Source: Pseudoxanthomonas japonensis (GTDB lineage: Bacteria; Pseudomonadota; Gammaproteobacteria; Xanthomonadales; Xanthomonadaceae). From it: a stretch of DNA of 64,000 bases. Each line of letters starts with the position of its first letter. Position 1 is the first letter of the stretch. The stretch covers positions 1 to 64,000 of the forward strand of contig NZ_PDWW01000013.1 in assembly GCF_010093445.1 (NCBI RefSeq), given 5' to 3'. The notes beneath the pieces are model-generated. The model did no database searches. It had not been told where the DNA came from and saw nothing but the letters and a program-made list of their open reading frames with translations. This document shows positions 56,196-64,000 of this stretch, one piece after another. The position numbers and the translations under genes were made by a program.

Positions 56196-57725
56196 ATGCT
56201 GAACTTGACGCCTGGCCAAGTGACCTTGGCGCAGCTGCGGCAGATCGCCGAAGGTGCCGCCCCCATCGCACTGGACCCCGCCTGTTGGGATCAGGTGCGC
56301 GCCTCTTCCCAAGCCGTCCAGGCCATCGTGGTGGCCGGTGAGCCTGCCTATGGCATCAACACCGGCTTTGGCAAGCTGGCCAAGGTCCACATAGCGCGCG
56401 AGCAATTGGAGCAACTGCAGACCAACCTGGTGCGCTCCCATGCCGTTGGCATGGGCCCGCTGCTCGATGACGCCTGCGTACGACTGATCTTCGCCACCAA
56501 GATCGCGTCTCTGGCCCGAGGCTACTCGGGCGTACGCGAGCAGACGCTGGCTACGCTAGTGGCGATCTACAACGCACAGATCTGGCCCTGCATTCCTGCC
56601 CAAGGCTCAGTAGGCGCCTCCGGCGATCTGGCACCGTTGGCGCACCTGACGTTGGCAGCCATGGGCGAAGGCCACGTGCGGGTTGACGGACAGGTGCTGC
56701 CCGCCAGCCAGGCGCTGGAACACGCGGGCATCACCCCGATCCGGCTGGCGGCCAAGGAGGGGCTGGCCCTGCTCAACGGCACGCAGGTATCCACCGGCAT
56801 TGCATTGATGGCGCTGTTCGCGGCAGAGCAGATCTACTCAGCTGCCGTGTTGAGCGGCGCGATGAGCGTCGATGCCGCCTGCGGCTCTGACTCGCCCTTC
56901 GATCCGCGCATCCATGCCGTGCGTGGCCAGCCGGGCCAGATTGTCGTGGCCAAGCACTACCTTCGCCTGCTGGCCGGTAGCGCGATCCGTGAGTCGCATC
57001 GTCAGAACGACACGCGTGTGCAGGATCCTTACAGTCTCAGGTGCCAGCCTCAGGTGATGGGGGCCATACGCGACGTGATGCAACATGTGGCACAAGTGTT
57101 GTGGACAGAGGCCAACGCGGTCTCTGATAACCCACTGGTCTTCACCGATACCAGCGAAGTGATCTCGGGTGGCAACTTCCACGCCGAGCCCGTGGCCTTT
57201 GCTGCGGATCAACTGACCATGGCAGTGTCGGAGATCGGTGCCTTAGCCGAGCGCCGGATTGCCTTGTTGATCGATTCGACTTTGTCAGGTCTGCCCGCAT
57301 TCCTGGTGGCCAACCCGGGCGTCAATTCAGGTTTCATGATCGCCCACGTGACCGCCGCTGCACTGGCCAGCGAAAACAAAACCCTCTCCCATCCCGCCAG
57401 CGTGGATTCTTTGCCGACCTCGGCCAACCAGGAGGACCATGTCAGCATGGCGACCTTCGCCGCGCGCAAGTCTCGCGAGGTGGCCGATAACGTGCGTCGC
57501 ATCGTGGCCATCGAAATGCTTGCCGCCTGCCAAGGCATCGAGTTCCGACGGCCGCTGCAGTCTTCGCAGGCTTTGGAAGCGGTGCACGCGCAGGTACGCG
57601 CCCTGGTACCCCGCTACGACGAGGACCGCTATCTGGCCCCCGAGATGCAGGCCATCGAGGCCTTCATCCAACGAGGGGGGCTGCAACCGTTCCTGGAGTG
57701 GCCATTGCAGGAGACGGGCAGGTGA
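56196..57725 (+). CDS. hutH: Histidine ammonia-lyase
   Basis: A 509-residue enzyme making urocanate and ammonia from histidine. The MIO triad is Ala141-Ser142-Gly143 (GSVGASGDLAPLAH), and the substrate-selectivity pair is Ser81-His82 (LVRSHAVGMG), the true histidine-lyase form. The ATG at 56196 has GGAG 8 bases upstream; a GTG at 56187 overlapping the hutU stop is less likely. It overlaps hutG by 4 bases. Confidence 0.96.
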   Translation: MLNLTPGQVTLAQLRQIAEGAAPIALDPACWDQVRASSQAVQAIVVAGEPAYGINTGFGKLAKVHIAREQLEQLQTNLVRSHAVGMGPLLDDACVRLIFATKIASLARGYSGVREQTLATLVAIYNAQIWPCIPAQGSVGASGDLAPLAHLTLAAMGEGHVRVDGQVLPASQALEHAGITPIRLAAKEGLALLNGTQVSTGIALMALFAAEQIYSAAVLSGAMSVDAACGSDSPFDPRIHAVRGQPGQIVVAKHYLRLLAGSAIRESHRQNDTRVQDPYSLRCQPQVMGAIRDVMQHVAQVLWTEANAVSDNPLVFTDTSEVISGGNFHAEPVAFAADQLTMAVSEIGALAERRIALLIDSTLSGLPAFLVANPGVNSGFMIAHVTAAALASENKTLSHPASVDSLPTSANQEDHVSMATFAARKSREVADNVRRIVAIEMLAACQGIEFRRPLQSSQALEAVHAQVRALVPRYDEDRYLAPEMQAIEAFIQRGGLQPFLEWPLQETGR

Positions 57726-58687
57726 ATCCTGCATGGGCGGGGCGCGTGGATCTGCCGTTGTCGGCCGATACCCAGCGCTGGCATCAGGTGGTGGCGTCGG
57801 ACCCGGATCTTGGCGCTCCTGGCATTGCCCTGCTGGGCTTTGCCAGCGATGAAGGCATTCGTCGCAATGCCGGACGGCCAGGTGCTGCACAAGGGCCCGA
57901 TGCACTTCGCAGGACGTTGGCCAACCTGCCCGTGCTACAACCCTGCCCTCTTTACGACGCAGGCAATATCGTCTGCGAGGATCGTGCCCTGGAGCTGGCA
58001 CAGGCCCACTACTCCCAGCGCGCCCAACAACTCTTGGATAGCGGGCATTGGGTCGTCGGCTTAGGCGGAGGTCACGAAATTGGCTATGCCAGCTATGCGG
58101 CCCTGTGCGGCCACCTCGGACCATCACCATCGCGAATCGGCATTTTCAACTTCGATGCTCATTTCGATTTACGCGAGCAGGGGTGTGCGAGTTCCGGCAC
58201 GCCCTTCCTTCAAGCATTGGAGCACGCCCACAGGAGTGCCACGCCGCTCCAGTACCACTGCATTGGCGTCAGTCGCTCCAGCAATACACCGCGCTTGTTC
58301 GCTACGGCCGAACGTGAGGGCGCCCACTACATCACCGATGACGCCCTAAACGCGTGGAATTGGCACGCACAAGCGGAAGTGGTGAATCGCTGGTGTGATG
58401 CGGTGGACGTAATCTACCTGACCCTGTGCCTGGATGTATTGCCGCAAGCCACTGCTCCGGGTGTGAGCGCGCCTAATCCAAGAGGCGTGAGCCTAGAGGT
58501 CGTGGAAGCATTGATGGACTTGATCCTGGCTTCAGGAAAGGTGCGGTTGATGGATGTGGCTGAGCTGTGTCCGCCCTTGGACTTAGATCAAGCTACTGCG
58601 CGCATAGCCGCTCGCCTAATCCACCGCGCCTGTAGCGCGGTACGACCGGCGCTCAACAGGAGCGGGCAGCTGAACTCTATGGCTTGA
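57722..58687 (+). CDS. hutG: Formimidoylglutamase
   Basis: A 321-residue arginase-superfamily metallohydrolase that releases glutamate and formamide from N-formimidoylglutamate. Metal ligands are in GLGGGHEIGYASY, FNFDAHFDLRE and LCLDVLPQ. GTG start overlapping the hutH stop, with GGAG upstream. Last gene of this hut unit; the step before it (hutI, imidazolonepropionase) is not encoded in the window. Confidence 0.9.
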   Translation: MNPAWAGRVDLPLSADTQRWHQVVASDPDLGAPGIALLGFASDEGIRRNAGRPGAAQGPDALRRTLANLPVLQPCPLYDAGNIVCEDRALELAQAHYSQRAQQLLDSGHWVVGLGGGHEIGYASYAALCGHLGPSPSRIGIFNFDAHFDLREQGCASSGTPFLQALEHAHRSATPLQYHCIGVSRSSNTPRLFATAEREGAHYITDDALNAWNWHAQAEVVNRWCDAVDVIYLTLCLDVLPQATAPGVSAPNPRGVSLEVVEALMDLILASGKVRLMDVAELCPPLDLDQATARIAARLIHRACSAVRPALNRSGQLNSMA

Positions 58688-58689
58688 GG

Positions 58690-59088
58690 CTACCGACTTG
58701 TCCTTGCCAACCGATCTAGCGCGGGGCAAGCATCACCCGCGGAGGCTTGGCATTCGTCTACCAATTGTTTCAGCCCGGTCTCCAACAAACGCAAATCTTC
58801 AATGCGCTGGCGGACTTCGCTCAACTTCTGTTCCGTCAGCAATCGGGTTTGCTCACACGCGCCCCTGCCCTCGATCTGCAACAAACTAGCTATCTCATCA
58901 AGACGGAACCCGGCCGCCTGAGCTCGTCGGATAAATCTAAGCCGGCTAACATCAGCCTCACCATAGCGCCGTACACCGCGTTGTGGACGTTCGGGCTCAG
59001 GAAGCAAGCCCCGCCGCTGGTAATAGCGAATCGTCTCGATATGTACATCCGCGGCCTTTGCCAGCCGACCGATGGTCATGGCACTCAT
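58690..59088 (-). CDS. merR: MerR: mercury-type MerR activator
   Basis: A 132-residue regulator whose helices match mercury MerR ([38 protein letters not shown]). Three cysteines are in the mercury positions: GACEQTR (like Cys82) and the C-terminal ECQASAGDAC pair. The pair has seven residues between its cysteines, one fewer than in Tn501 MerR. Starts at 59088 or 59079. It is divergent from merT over a classic mer operator and converges with hutG with a 2-base gap. Confidence 0.88.
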   Translation of the reverse strand: MSAMTIGRLAKAADVHIETIRYYQRRGLLPEPERPQRGVRRYGEADVSRLRFIRRAQAAGFRLDEIASLLQIEGRGACEQTRLLTEQKLSEVRQRIEDLRLLETGLKQLVDECQASAGDACPALDRLARTSR

Positions 59089-59097
59089 GATCACTGC

Positions 59098-59129
59098 TTG
59101 ACTCCGTACCATGGTACGGAGAATAACAT
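59098..59129 (+). promoter_or_regulatory. mer promoter/operator
   Basis: TTGACT (59098) is followed by the 20-bp perfect palindrome CTCCGTACCATGGTACGGAG (59102-59121), then TAACAT (59124-59129), a MerR-type long spacer of about 20 bases. It is close in design and sequence to the Tn501 mer operator and serves merT and probably merR. Confidence 0.85.
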
Positions 59130-59135
59130 ACTGCC

Positions 59136-59498
59136 ATGAGTCAGCATCGTCCTCCCAAGTCCTTTTTGCCACCTCTTTGGGGCGCGGCGGTTGCCGCTGT
59201 TGGCGCGTCAATATGCTGCGTGGTGCCGCTGGTGCTGGTCTTAATGGGAATCAGCGGAGCATGGATCGCTAACCTCACGGCCTTTGACGTCTGGCGCCCT
59301 TGGTTGAGCGCGCTCACCATACTTTGCTTGGCTTGGGCGTTTTGGACCCAGTATCGCTCAGGCGCGCAGCGGTGCAGCAATGACGGTGGCTGCACGGATA
59401 CCCCATCACTAAGGCGCCGCCGTCGTTGGCTCTGGATGGCCGCCAGCGGGATCGTGCTGTTGCTACTCTTTCCCTATTACATTAGCTGGTTCTTGTAA
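59136..59498 (+). CDS. merT: Mercuric ion transporter MerT
   Basis: A 120-residue inner-membrane protein with three hydrophobic helices. The paired cysteines in GASICCVVPLVLVLMGISGA (first helix) and the second pair in RCSNDGGCTD (cytoplasmic loop) are the mercury-binding pairs of MerT. It carries Hg(II) from MerP across the membrane. It lies directly behind the mer promoter. Confidence 0.9.
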   Translation: MSQHRPPKSFLPPLWGAAVAAVGASICCVVPLVLVLMGISGAWIANLTAFDVWRPWLSALTILCLAWAFWTQYRSGAQRCSNDGGCTDTPSLRRRRRWLWMAASGIVLLLLFPYYISWFL

Positions 59499-59508
59499 GG
59501 AGCACTTT

Positions 59509-59802
59509 ATGCGCGCAATGCTTCTTGGTCTGATCATGACGATCTGGATGTCGGCGGCTTGGGCCATCACACCTCAACGGGTCATGTTGCATGTGGAGAA
59601 CATGACGTGTCCGGCATGCAGCATTACCATCGAGAAGGCCTTGGACAAGGTGCCTGGGGTAACGTCCACTCAGGTAGACACACGGGCTGGAACAGTGACC
59701 GTTATTTTTGATGCGAAAATCGTGGATTCAGCGAGAATAGCAAAGGCGATCACTGACGCCGGTTTTCCAGCGACCATCAAGACAGGATCGGAAAGTGGCT
59801 GA
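59509..59802 (+). CDS. merP: Periplasmic mercury-binding protein MerP
   Basis: A 97-residue exported HMA-domain protein with a signal peptide (ending at AWA) and metal site NMTCPACSITI. It hands Hg(II) to MerT. It starts 10 bases after merT and overlaps the next gene slightly. The downstream merA reductase expected in most mer operons is missing. Confidence 0.9.
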   Translation: MRAMLLGLIMTIWMSAAWAITPQRVMLHVENMTCPACSITIEKALDKVPGVTSTQVDTRAGTVTVIFDAKIVDSARIAKAITDAGFPATIKTGSESG

Positions 59803-60016
59803 CATGCAACTGGCCAGCACCTTGACTTGCCCTGTATGCGGTCATCGGGCAACAGAGACCATGTCCACAGACTCATGTCAGTTCTTCTATGAATGCGTGA
59901 ACTGCAATAAGTTGATTCAGCCCAAAACAGGCGATTGCTGCGTTTTCTGTTCTTACGGCACGGTGCCGTGCCCGCCTATTCAACGGCACAGCTCCTGCTG
60001 TTCTGGCGCAGCCTAG
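59795..60016 (+). CDS. GDCCVxC-domain small protein
   Basis: A 73-residue cysteine-rich protein with an N-terminal CPVCGH knuckle, FYECVNCNKL and the GDCCVFCSYGTVPCPP signature of the GDCCVxC-domain (seleno)protein family, in which some members use selenocysteine. Here all signature positions are cysteine. Possible starts at GTG 59795 (overlapping merP) and ATG 59804. Its position in the mer operon in place of merA suggests a mercury- or metal-binding role; the mechanism is unknown. Confidence 0.7.
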   Translation: MADMQLASTLTCPVCGHRATETMSTDSCQFFYECVNCNKLIQPKTGDCCVFCSYGTVPCPPIQRHSSCCSGAA

Positions 60017-60091
60017 CTAACCCCTCCTGGGCGGGGACACCGTTTTACCTAGTCTTTGAGCGGCGCAAGTAGACAGCAGACGTCACCGCGA

Positions 60092-60616
60092 TCAATTGGC
60101 GAGAAGTTGCTTCATCTGGGCGATCTCTTGCTTCTGCGAGGTGATGATGTCCAGGCAGAGTCTGGTCAGCTCGGGATCCTTCAGGCGGTTTTCTTCGCAC
60201 ATCAGGATGGCGCCGGCATGATGGGGAATCATAGAGCGGATGAACTGCCGATCAGTCACCGCGGCCTGCGTACGGATTCCCCACCAACAGAACAGCATGA
60301 ACGCCACGGTCACGCTGGCCAGGATCAGGTTACGCCGACGATCGGGGTACATGCTGGACATGAGCCAAAGCTCGATCAACAGCATCGGCGCAGCCATTAG
60401 CCCTGCCATGTAGAGCTGGTTGACGTTGTGATAGACGTTGGCCCACTGATCGACCATGGCATACATCAGGGCGTACATAGCCAGGAACGACAGGGCCATC
60501 ATCAGCAGCAGGCGACCGTAGTGCCCCTGATGCGTCTGACCGGGACTTCCTTGCGAGGCGTGTTGCCCTAGATGCTGCGTGTGCGTGCTTTCGTGCTTAC
60601 CGTGCGAAGAAGACAT
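60092..60616 (-). CDS. DUF305-domain membrane protein
   Basis: A 174-residue protein with a His/Ser-rich N-terminus, about four hydrophobic segments (MMALSFLAMYALMYAMV, LMAAPMLLIELWLMSS, LILASVTVAFMLFCWWG), and a C-terminal DUF305 ferritin-like motif (SMIPHHAGAILMCEENR). DUF305 proteins accompany copper and silver operons and probably bind metal. GGAG precedes the ATG. Third of three minus-strand genes after the second ATPase. Confidence 0.8.
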   Translation of the reverse strand: MSSSHGKHESTHTQHLGQHASQGSPGQTHQGHYGRLLLMMALSFLAMYALMYAMVDQWANVYHNVNQLYMAGLMAAPMLLIELWLMSSMYPDRRRNLILASVTVAFMLFCWWGIRTQAAVTDRQFIRSMIPHHAGAILMCEENRLKDPELTRLCLDIITSQKQEIAQMKQLLAN

Positions 60617-60690
60617 GTCGATCTCCGTGGGAATAGCAGAACATCGCCGAATCCCGGGGGCCAAGGACCCAGCCCCCGGGGAGATAGCAG

Positions 60691-61005
60691 TTACATACCC
60701 TTGCCGGCAGCGAATTCCTGCGGGCTCAGCTTGCCGTCCTTGTTGCTATCGAGCATGCCAAAGTGGGGTGCCAGCTTGTGCTTGGCCAGCTCTTCCTTGG
60801 ACAACGAGCCGTCCTTGTTGGCATCGAGCTTAGTGAAGTCGGCATCGGCCGCGGCCGGCTTGTGCTGACCATGCTCCTGCTTCTTATGATCCATCGGCTT
60901 GTGCTGGCCGTGGTCGGTGGTGGGCGTGGTGGTCTGGCCACCGGCGAAGGCCGCGCCGGCCATCAGGAACAGGGCCATCATCGAGAGGGAGGCATAACGC
61001 TTCAT
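60691..61005 (-). CDS. EF-hand-domain periplasmic protein
   Basis: A 104-residue exported protein with a signal peptide (ending at AFAG), a His/Lys-rich linker (HGQHKPMDHKKQEHGQHKP) and two EF hands with complete loops (DANKDGSLSKEE, DSNKDGKLSPQE). It probably binds calcium; the histidine linker may bind copper. AGGAG before the ATG. It sits 28 bases after the P-type ATPase gene in the same direction. Confidence 0.85.
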   Translation of the reverse strand: MKRYASLSMMALFLMAGAAFAGGQTTTPTTDHGQHKPMDHKKQEHGQHKPAAADADFTKLDANKDGSLSKEELAKHKLAPHFGMLDSNKDGKLSPQEFAAGKGM

Positions 61006-61033
61006 TGCAGTACTCCTTGTGGGATATGAGCCA

Positions 61034-63460
61034 TCAGTGACAGGAATGGCCGCGCGCAGGCTCATCGGCGCGGTCAGGGTGAGAGGTGGCAACAACGGTG
61101 GAGCCGGACAAACGCAAGGCATTGGTGACCACCGAAACCGAGCTCAGGCTCATGGCCAGGGCCGCCATCATCGGACTGAGCAAAAGGCCGAAGCTGGGGT
61201 ACAGCAGGCCGGCGGCGATGGGCACGCCGATGGCGTTGTAGACGAAGGCGAAGCCCAGGTTCTGCTTCATGTTGGCCACTGTCGAAGACGAGATGGCACG
61301 GGCTTGCACGATGCGCCTCAAATCACCCTTGACCAGGGTGAGCTGGGCGCTGGACATGGCCACATCCGTGCCCGTCCCCATCGCGATGCCCACATCGGCT
61401 GCCGCCAGGGCCGGCGCATCGTTGATGCCATCGCCGGCCATGGCCACACGACGCCCTTGGGCTTTGAGTTGCTGGACCAGTTCGGCCTTGTCCTGAGGTT
61501 TGACGCCGCCACGCACATCGTCGATGCCCAGCGTGCGCCCCACGGCCTCGGCCGTGGCCTGTGCGTCACCGGAGGCCATCACCACGTGCAGGCCATCGGC
61601 ACGTAGCAGGTTCAAGGCAGGCAAGGTCGTGGCTTTGATGGGATCAGCCACCGCAATGGCGCCGGCCAACCGCCCATTGACCGCCAGGAACATCACGCTG
61701 GCGCCTTCTTTGCGAAGACGCTCGGCGCTGCTCTGCAAGGGGGCTACATCGGCGCCAACCGATGCCATCAGGCTTTGGTTGCCGAGCACGACATCCTGAT
61801 CGGCCACGCGCCCGCGAACGCCTTGGCCGGTGAGCGAATCAAAATCCTGGGCGGCCACCAGGTTCAAGCCACGTCGTTGGGCTTCAGCCACGATGGCCTC
61901 GGCCAGGGGGTGCTCACTGCCCTGCTCCAGGCTGCCGGCCAAACGAAGGATCTGATCGGCGTCGAAACCGGCGTAGGAGAGCGTGTCGCGAAAGGCTGGA
62001 CGTCCCTCGGTCAACGTACCGGTCTTGTCCACGATCAAGGTGTCGATCAGACGTAGCTGTTCGATCGCCTGAGCGTCGCGGAACAGGACTCCGACCTGCG
62101 CAGCGCGGCCGGTGGCGACCATGATCGACATGGGGGTAGCCAAACCCAGGGCACACGGGCACGCAATGATCAGAACCGATACGGCATTGAGGACGGCAAA
62201 GGTCCATGACGGTTCGGGTCCAAACAGGCCCCATCCGAAGAAGGTAAGCACCGCCGTGGCCAGCACGGCCAGAACGAACCAGTACGCCACCTTGTCCGCC
62301 ATACGCTGCATCGGCGCGCGAGAGCGCTGGGCCTGGGCCACCAACTGCACAATCTGCGACAGTACCGTCCCGGATCCGACTTTGTCCGCCCGGATGACCA
62401 GGGCGCCCGTCCCGTTGAGCGTGGCGCCTATGACGTGGTCACCGACAGTCTTCTCCACCGGAATGGGTTCACCGGTCAGCATCGACTCATCGACACTGGT
62501 GCGACCTTCGATGACTTCCCCATCGACCGGCACCTTCTCGCCCGGTCGTACGCGAAGCAGATCACCCACATGCACGTGATCCAGCGCAACGTCCTCTTCG
62601 CCCCCATCGGGCTTGACGCGGCGTGCCGTCTTGGGCGCCAACCCCAGCAGCGACTTGATGGCTGCCGAGGTTTTGGAGCGCGCCCGCAGTTCCAGCAGCT
62701 GGCCGAGCAGCGTGAGCGAGACGATGACCGCCGCTGCTTCGAAGTAGACCCCCACCCGTCCATGCTCGCGGAAAGAGTCCGGAAACAGGCCCGGCGTCAC
62801 GGTGGCCACCACGCTGTAGCCAAACGCGGCGGCCACGCCGATGCCGATCAGCGTCCACATGTTGGGGCTGCGATTGCCGATGGACTGTAGGCAGCGCACA
62901 AAGAAAGGCCACCCCGCCCAGAGCACCACCGGGGCGCTCAGCACGAGCTCAATCCAGGTGCGCGCCTGCGTGGACAAGCCGGGCAGACGATGTCCCAGCA
63001 TGGCCAAGACCAGGACGATCAACGTCAAAGGCAACGTCCACCAGAAGCGTCGGGTGAAATCGCGTAACTCCGGATTGTCGTCCTCCTCCAGCGACGGCAT
63101 CTCCGGCTCCAGTGCCATGCCGCAGATCGGACAGGTGCCGGGACCTGGCTGACGAATCTGCGGATGCATCGGACAGGTATAGACCGTGGCATGGGTATCG
63201 CGGGGGGGAGCCACCGCTGCTGGGGCGGTCATTTCAACTTGCTGGGCAGCACCGTCCGTATAACGGTCGGGATTAGTGATGAACCGCTCTCGGCATCTGG
63301 CTGAGCAGAAGTGATACTTCGTTCCGCCATGCAGAGCGTGGTACGGCGTTCTAGCCGCGGAGACCTGCATACCGCATACCGGATCACGCACCGAGTCTGG
63401 ACCATCGCTGGCACCCTGCGGCATCGCCTTGCCGGCTTCATCGTGGGAATGAGGGGACAT
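61034..63460 (-). CDS. Copper/silver-type P1B ATPase with YHS and heavy-metal-binding domains
   Basis: An 808-residue inner-membrane ATPase. An N-terminal YHS domain ([31 protein letters not shown]) and a heavy-metal-binding domain ([26 protein letters not shown]) replace the usual HMA domains. The transport core has [22 protein letters not shown] and [10 protein letters not shown]. Its C-terminus carries HSCH. It is a second, differently controlled copper or silver exporter in this window; it resembles the SilP/CopF group. Confidence 0.92.
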   Translation of the reverse strand: MSPHSHDEAGKAMPQGASDGPDSVRDPVCGMQVSAARTPYHALHGGTKYHFCSARCRERFITNPDRYTDGAAQQVEMTAPAAVAPPRDTHATVYTCPMHPQIRQPGPGTCPICGMALEPEMPSLEEDDNPELRDFTRRFWWTLPLTLIVLVLAMLGHRLPGLSTQARTWIELVLSAPVVLWAGWPFFVRCLQSIGNRSPNMWTLIGIGVAAAFGYSVVATVTPGLFPDSFREHGRVGVYFEAAAVIVSLTLLGQLLELRARSKTSAAIKSLLGLAPKTARRVKPDGGEEDVALDHVHVGDLLRVRPGEKVPVDGEVIEGRTSVDESMLTGEPIPVEKTVGDHVIGATLNGTGALVIRADKVGSGTVLSQIVQLVAQAQRSRAPMQRMADKVAYWFVLAVLATAVLTFFGWGLFGPEPSWTFAVLNAVSVLIIACPCALGLATPMSIMVATGRAAQVGVLFRDAQAIEQLRLIDTLIVDKTGTLTEGRPAFRDTLSYAGFDADQILRLAGSLEQGSEHPLAEAIVAEAQRRGLNLVAAQDFDSLTGQGVRGRVADQDVVLGNQSLMASVGADVAPLQSSAERLRKEGASVMFLAVNGRLAGAIAVADPIKATTLPALNLLRADGLHVVMASGDAQATAEAVGRTLGIDDVRGGVKPQDKAELVQQLKAQGRRVAMAGDGINDAPALAAADVGIAMGTGTDVAMSSAQLTLVKGDLRRIVQARAISSSTVANMKQNLGFAFVYNAIGVPIAAGLLYPSFGLLLSPMMAALAMSLSSVSVVTNALRLSGSTVVATSHPDRADEPARGHSCH

Positions 63461-63500
63461 GGATCACTCTGGGCTGGAAGAAGGGATCGCGAGCAAACTG

Positions 63501-64000
63501 TCAGCTGCGTTGACCGTGCAGGACGTAAGGCTGCGTGGTGCCATCGGGCAGTACAAATTCCACCGTATAGGGTTGAACACGTCCGTCGGGCATCTCCATG
63601 CCAGGAGAACCGGCAGGCATCCCCGGTAGCACTAATCCACGGCCTACCGGGCGCTCACGCAACAGGCGCAGGATGTCTTGCACCGGCACATGACCTTCGA
63701 CGATGTAGCCATCGATCTCGGCGGTATGGCACGAGCCGCGTCCATAAGGAACGCCCAAGCGCGCCTTGATCGGGTTCAGGTCTTCGCTGTTGTGCACCTC
63801 AACCGTAAAACCTGCTTTCTCCAGATGCTCCACCCACAGTTGGCAGCAACCGCAGGTCGCACTCTTATGTACTTTGACCAACGGCAACGGACGCTGCGGT
63901 TGAGTGACCTGCTGCGCAGCCGCCGATGTCGGAGATTGGGCGTCCGATGCCGCCTCTGAATTGACAGCCGATTCGGGGCGCGCGCATGCGGTCAGCGACA
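63501..64000 (-). CDS. DUF411 lipoprotein (cut by the window edge)
   Basis: A DUF411 domain (KSATCGCCQLWVEHL, SCHTAEIDGY, the methionine-rich LPGMPAGSPGMEMPDG) preceded in frame by a spacer and a lipobox LTAC at the window edge, so the true start lies outside. A TTG at 63887 would give only the domain, without the signal peptide. It is a paralogue of the protein at 22726 and lies upstream of the YHS ATPase in the same direction. Confidence 0.85.
   Translation of the reverse strand, partial: SLTACARPESAVNSEAASDAQSPTSAAAQQVTQPQRPLPLVKVHKSATCGCCQLWVEHLEKAGFTVEVHNSEDLNPIKARLGVPYGRGSCHTAEIDGYIVEGHVPVQDILRLLRERPVGRGLVLPGMPAGSPGMEMPDGRVQPYTVEFVLPDGTTQPYVLHGQRS

Noticed and set aside
60017-60091. 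Weak hairpin (CCCC, then GGGG) followed by TTTT after the GDCCVxC gene
   Set aside because: Only four strong pairs with an 8-base loop and a distant T run; it may be a terminator but is too weak to list as one.

Overview
The window comes from a GC-rich gammaproteobacterium, most likely a member of the Lysobacteraceae/Xanthomonadaceae (Xanthomonas, Stenotrophomonas, Pseudoxanthomonas or a relative). The reasons are the brominated-pigment type aryl polyene (xanthomonadin-like) cluster, the copL-copA-copB copper operon, the SHIKR-type TonB receptors, and frequent GTG and TTG starts with overlapping ATGA junctions. No database search was run; family names come from recognisable motifs and gene order.

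Layout. (1) 1-4.7 kb is housekeeping: ppsA and the divergent ppsR, a DUF1249 gene, a small gene, and tRNA-Glu plus tRNA-Ala with their own promoter and terminator. (2) 4.77-21.08 kb is one tightly packed plus-strand aryl polyene cluster. It has a chain-length factor, acyltransferases, two acyl carrier proteins, an AMP ligase fused to a dehydratase, a glycosyltransferase, a MIO-type ammonia lyase, a thioesterase, a LolA-like carrier, an MMPL exporter, a predicted flavin-dependent halogenase, a DUF3261 lipoprotein, two ketosynthases, a dehydratase and a ketoreductase. Three small secreted proteins follow. (3) 22.7-26.5 kb is the minus-strand copper operon copL-copA-copB-DUF411. (4) 26.6-27.6 kb is glucokinase.

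(5) 27.66-29.59 kb is a short segment bounded by two dif-like (XerC/XerD) sites in opposite orientation. It holds a DUF3653-type protein (the domain linked to Xer activation in phage XafT), an antitoxin-like peptide, an SseB-family gene and a BPSL0761-type gene. From about here to the right edge the sequence is visibly less GC-rich and looks like acquired DNA, although no transposase or integrase gene is visible.

(6) 29.7-64 kb is mostly a metal-handling island. It has a YkgJ protein; a CueR-controlled P-type copper ATPase and CopZ transcribed divergently from twin CueR boxes; a CusCBA-type efflux operon whose adaptor carries a metal-binding domain at both ends; a FecI-FecR-TonB receptor system with two PepSY reductase-like proteins (one fused to an NqrF-like ferredoxin/flavin module) and a second, paralogous TonB receptor; a truncated mercury operon (merR, merT, merP and a GDCCVxC protein, no merA); and a second copper-type ATPase with YHS and heavy-metal-binding domains next to DUF305, EF-hand and DUF411 proteins.

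(7) Embedded in the island at 53.7-58.7 kb is a histidine-utilisation operon, hutC-hutU-hutH-hutG, with two HutC operator-like repeats but no hutI. Two members of the histidine/phenylalanine/tyrosine ammonia-lyase family therefore sit in one window, one biosynthetic and one catabolic, with different residues at the substrate-selectivity position.
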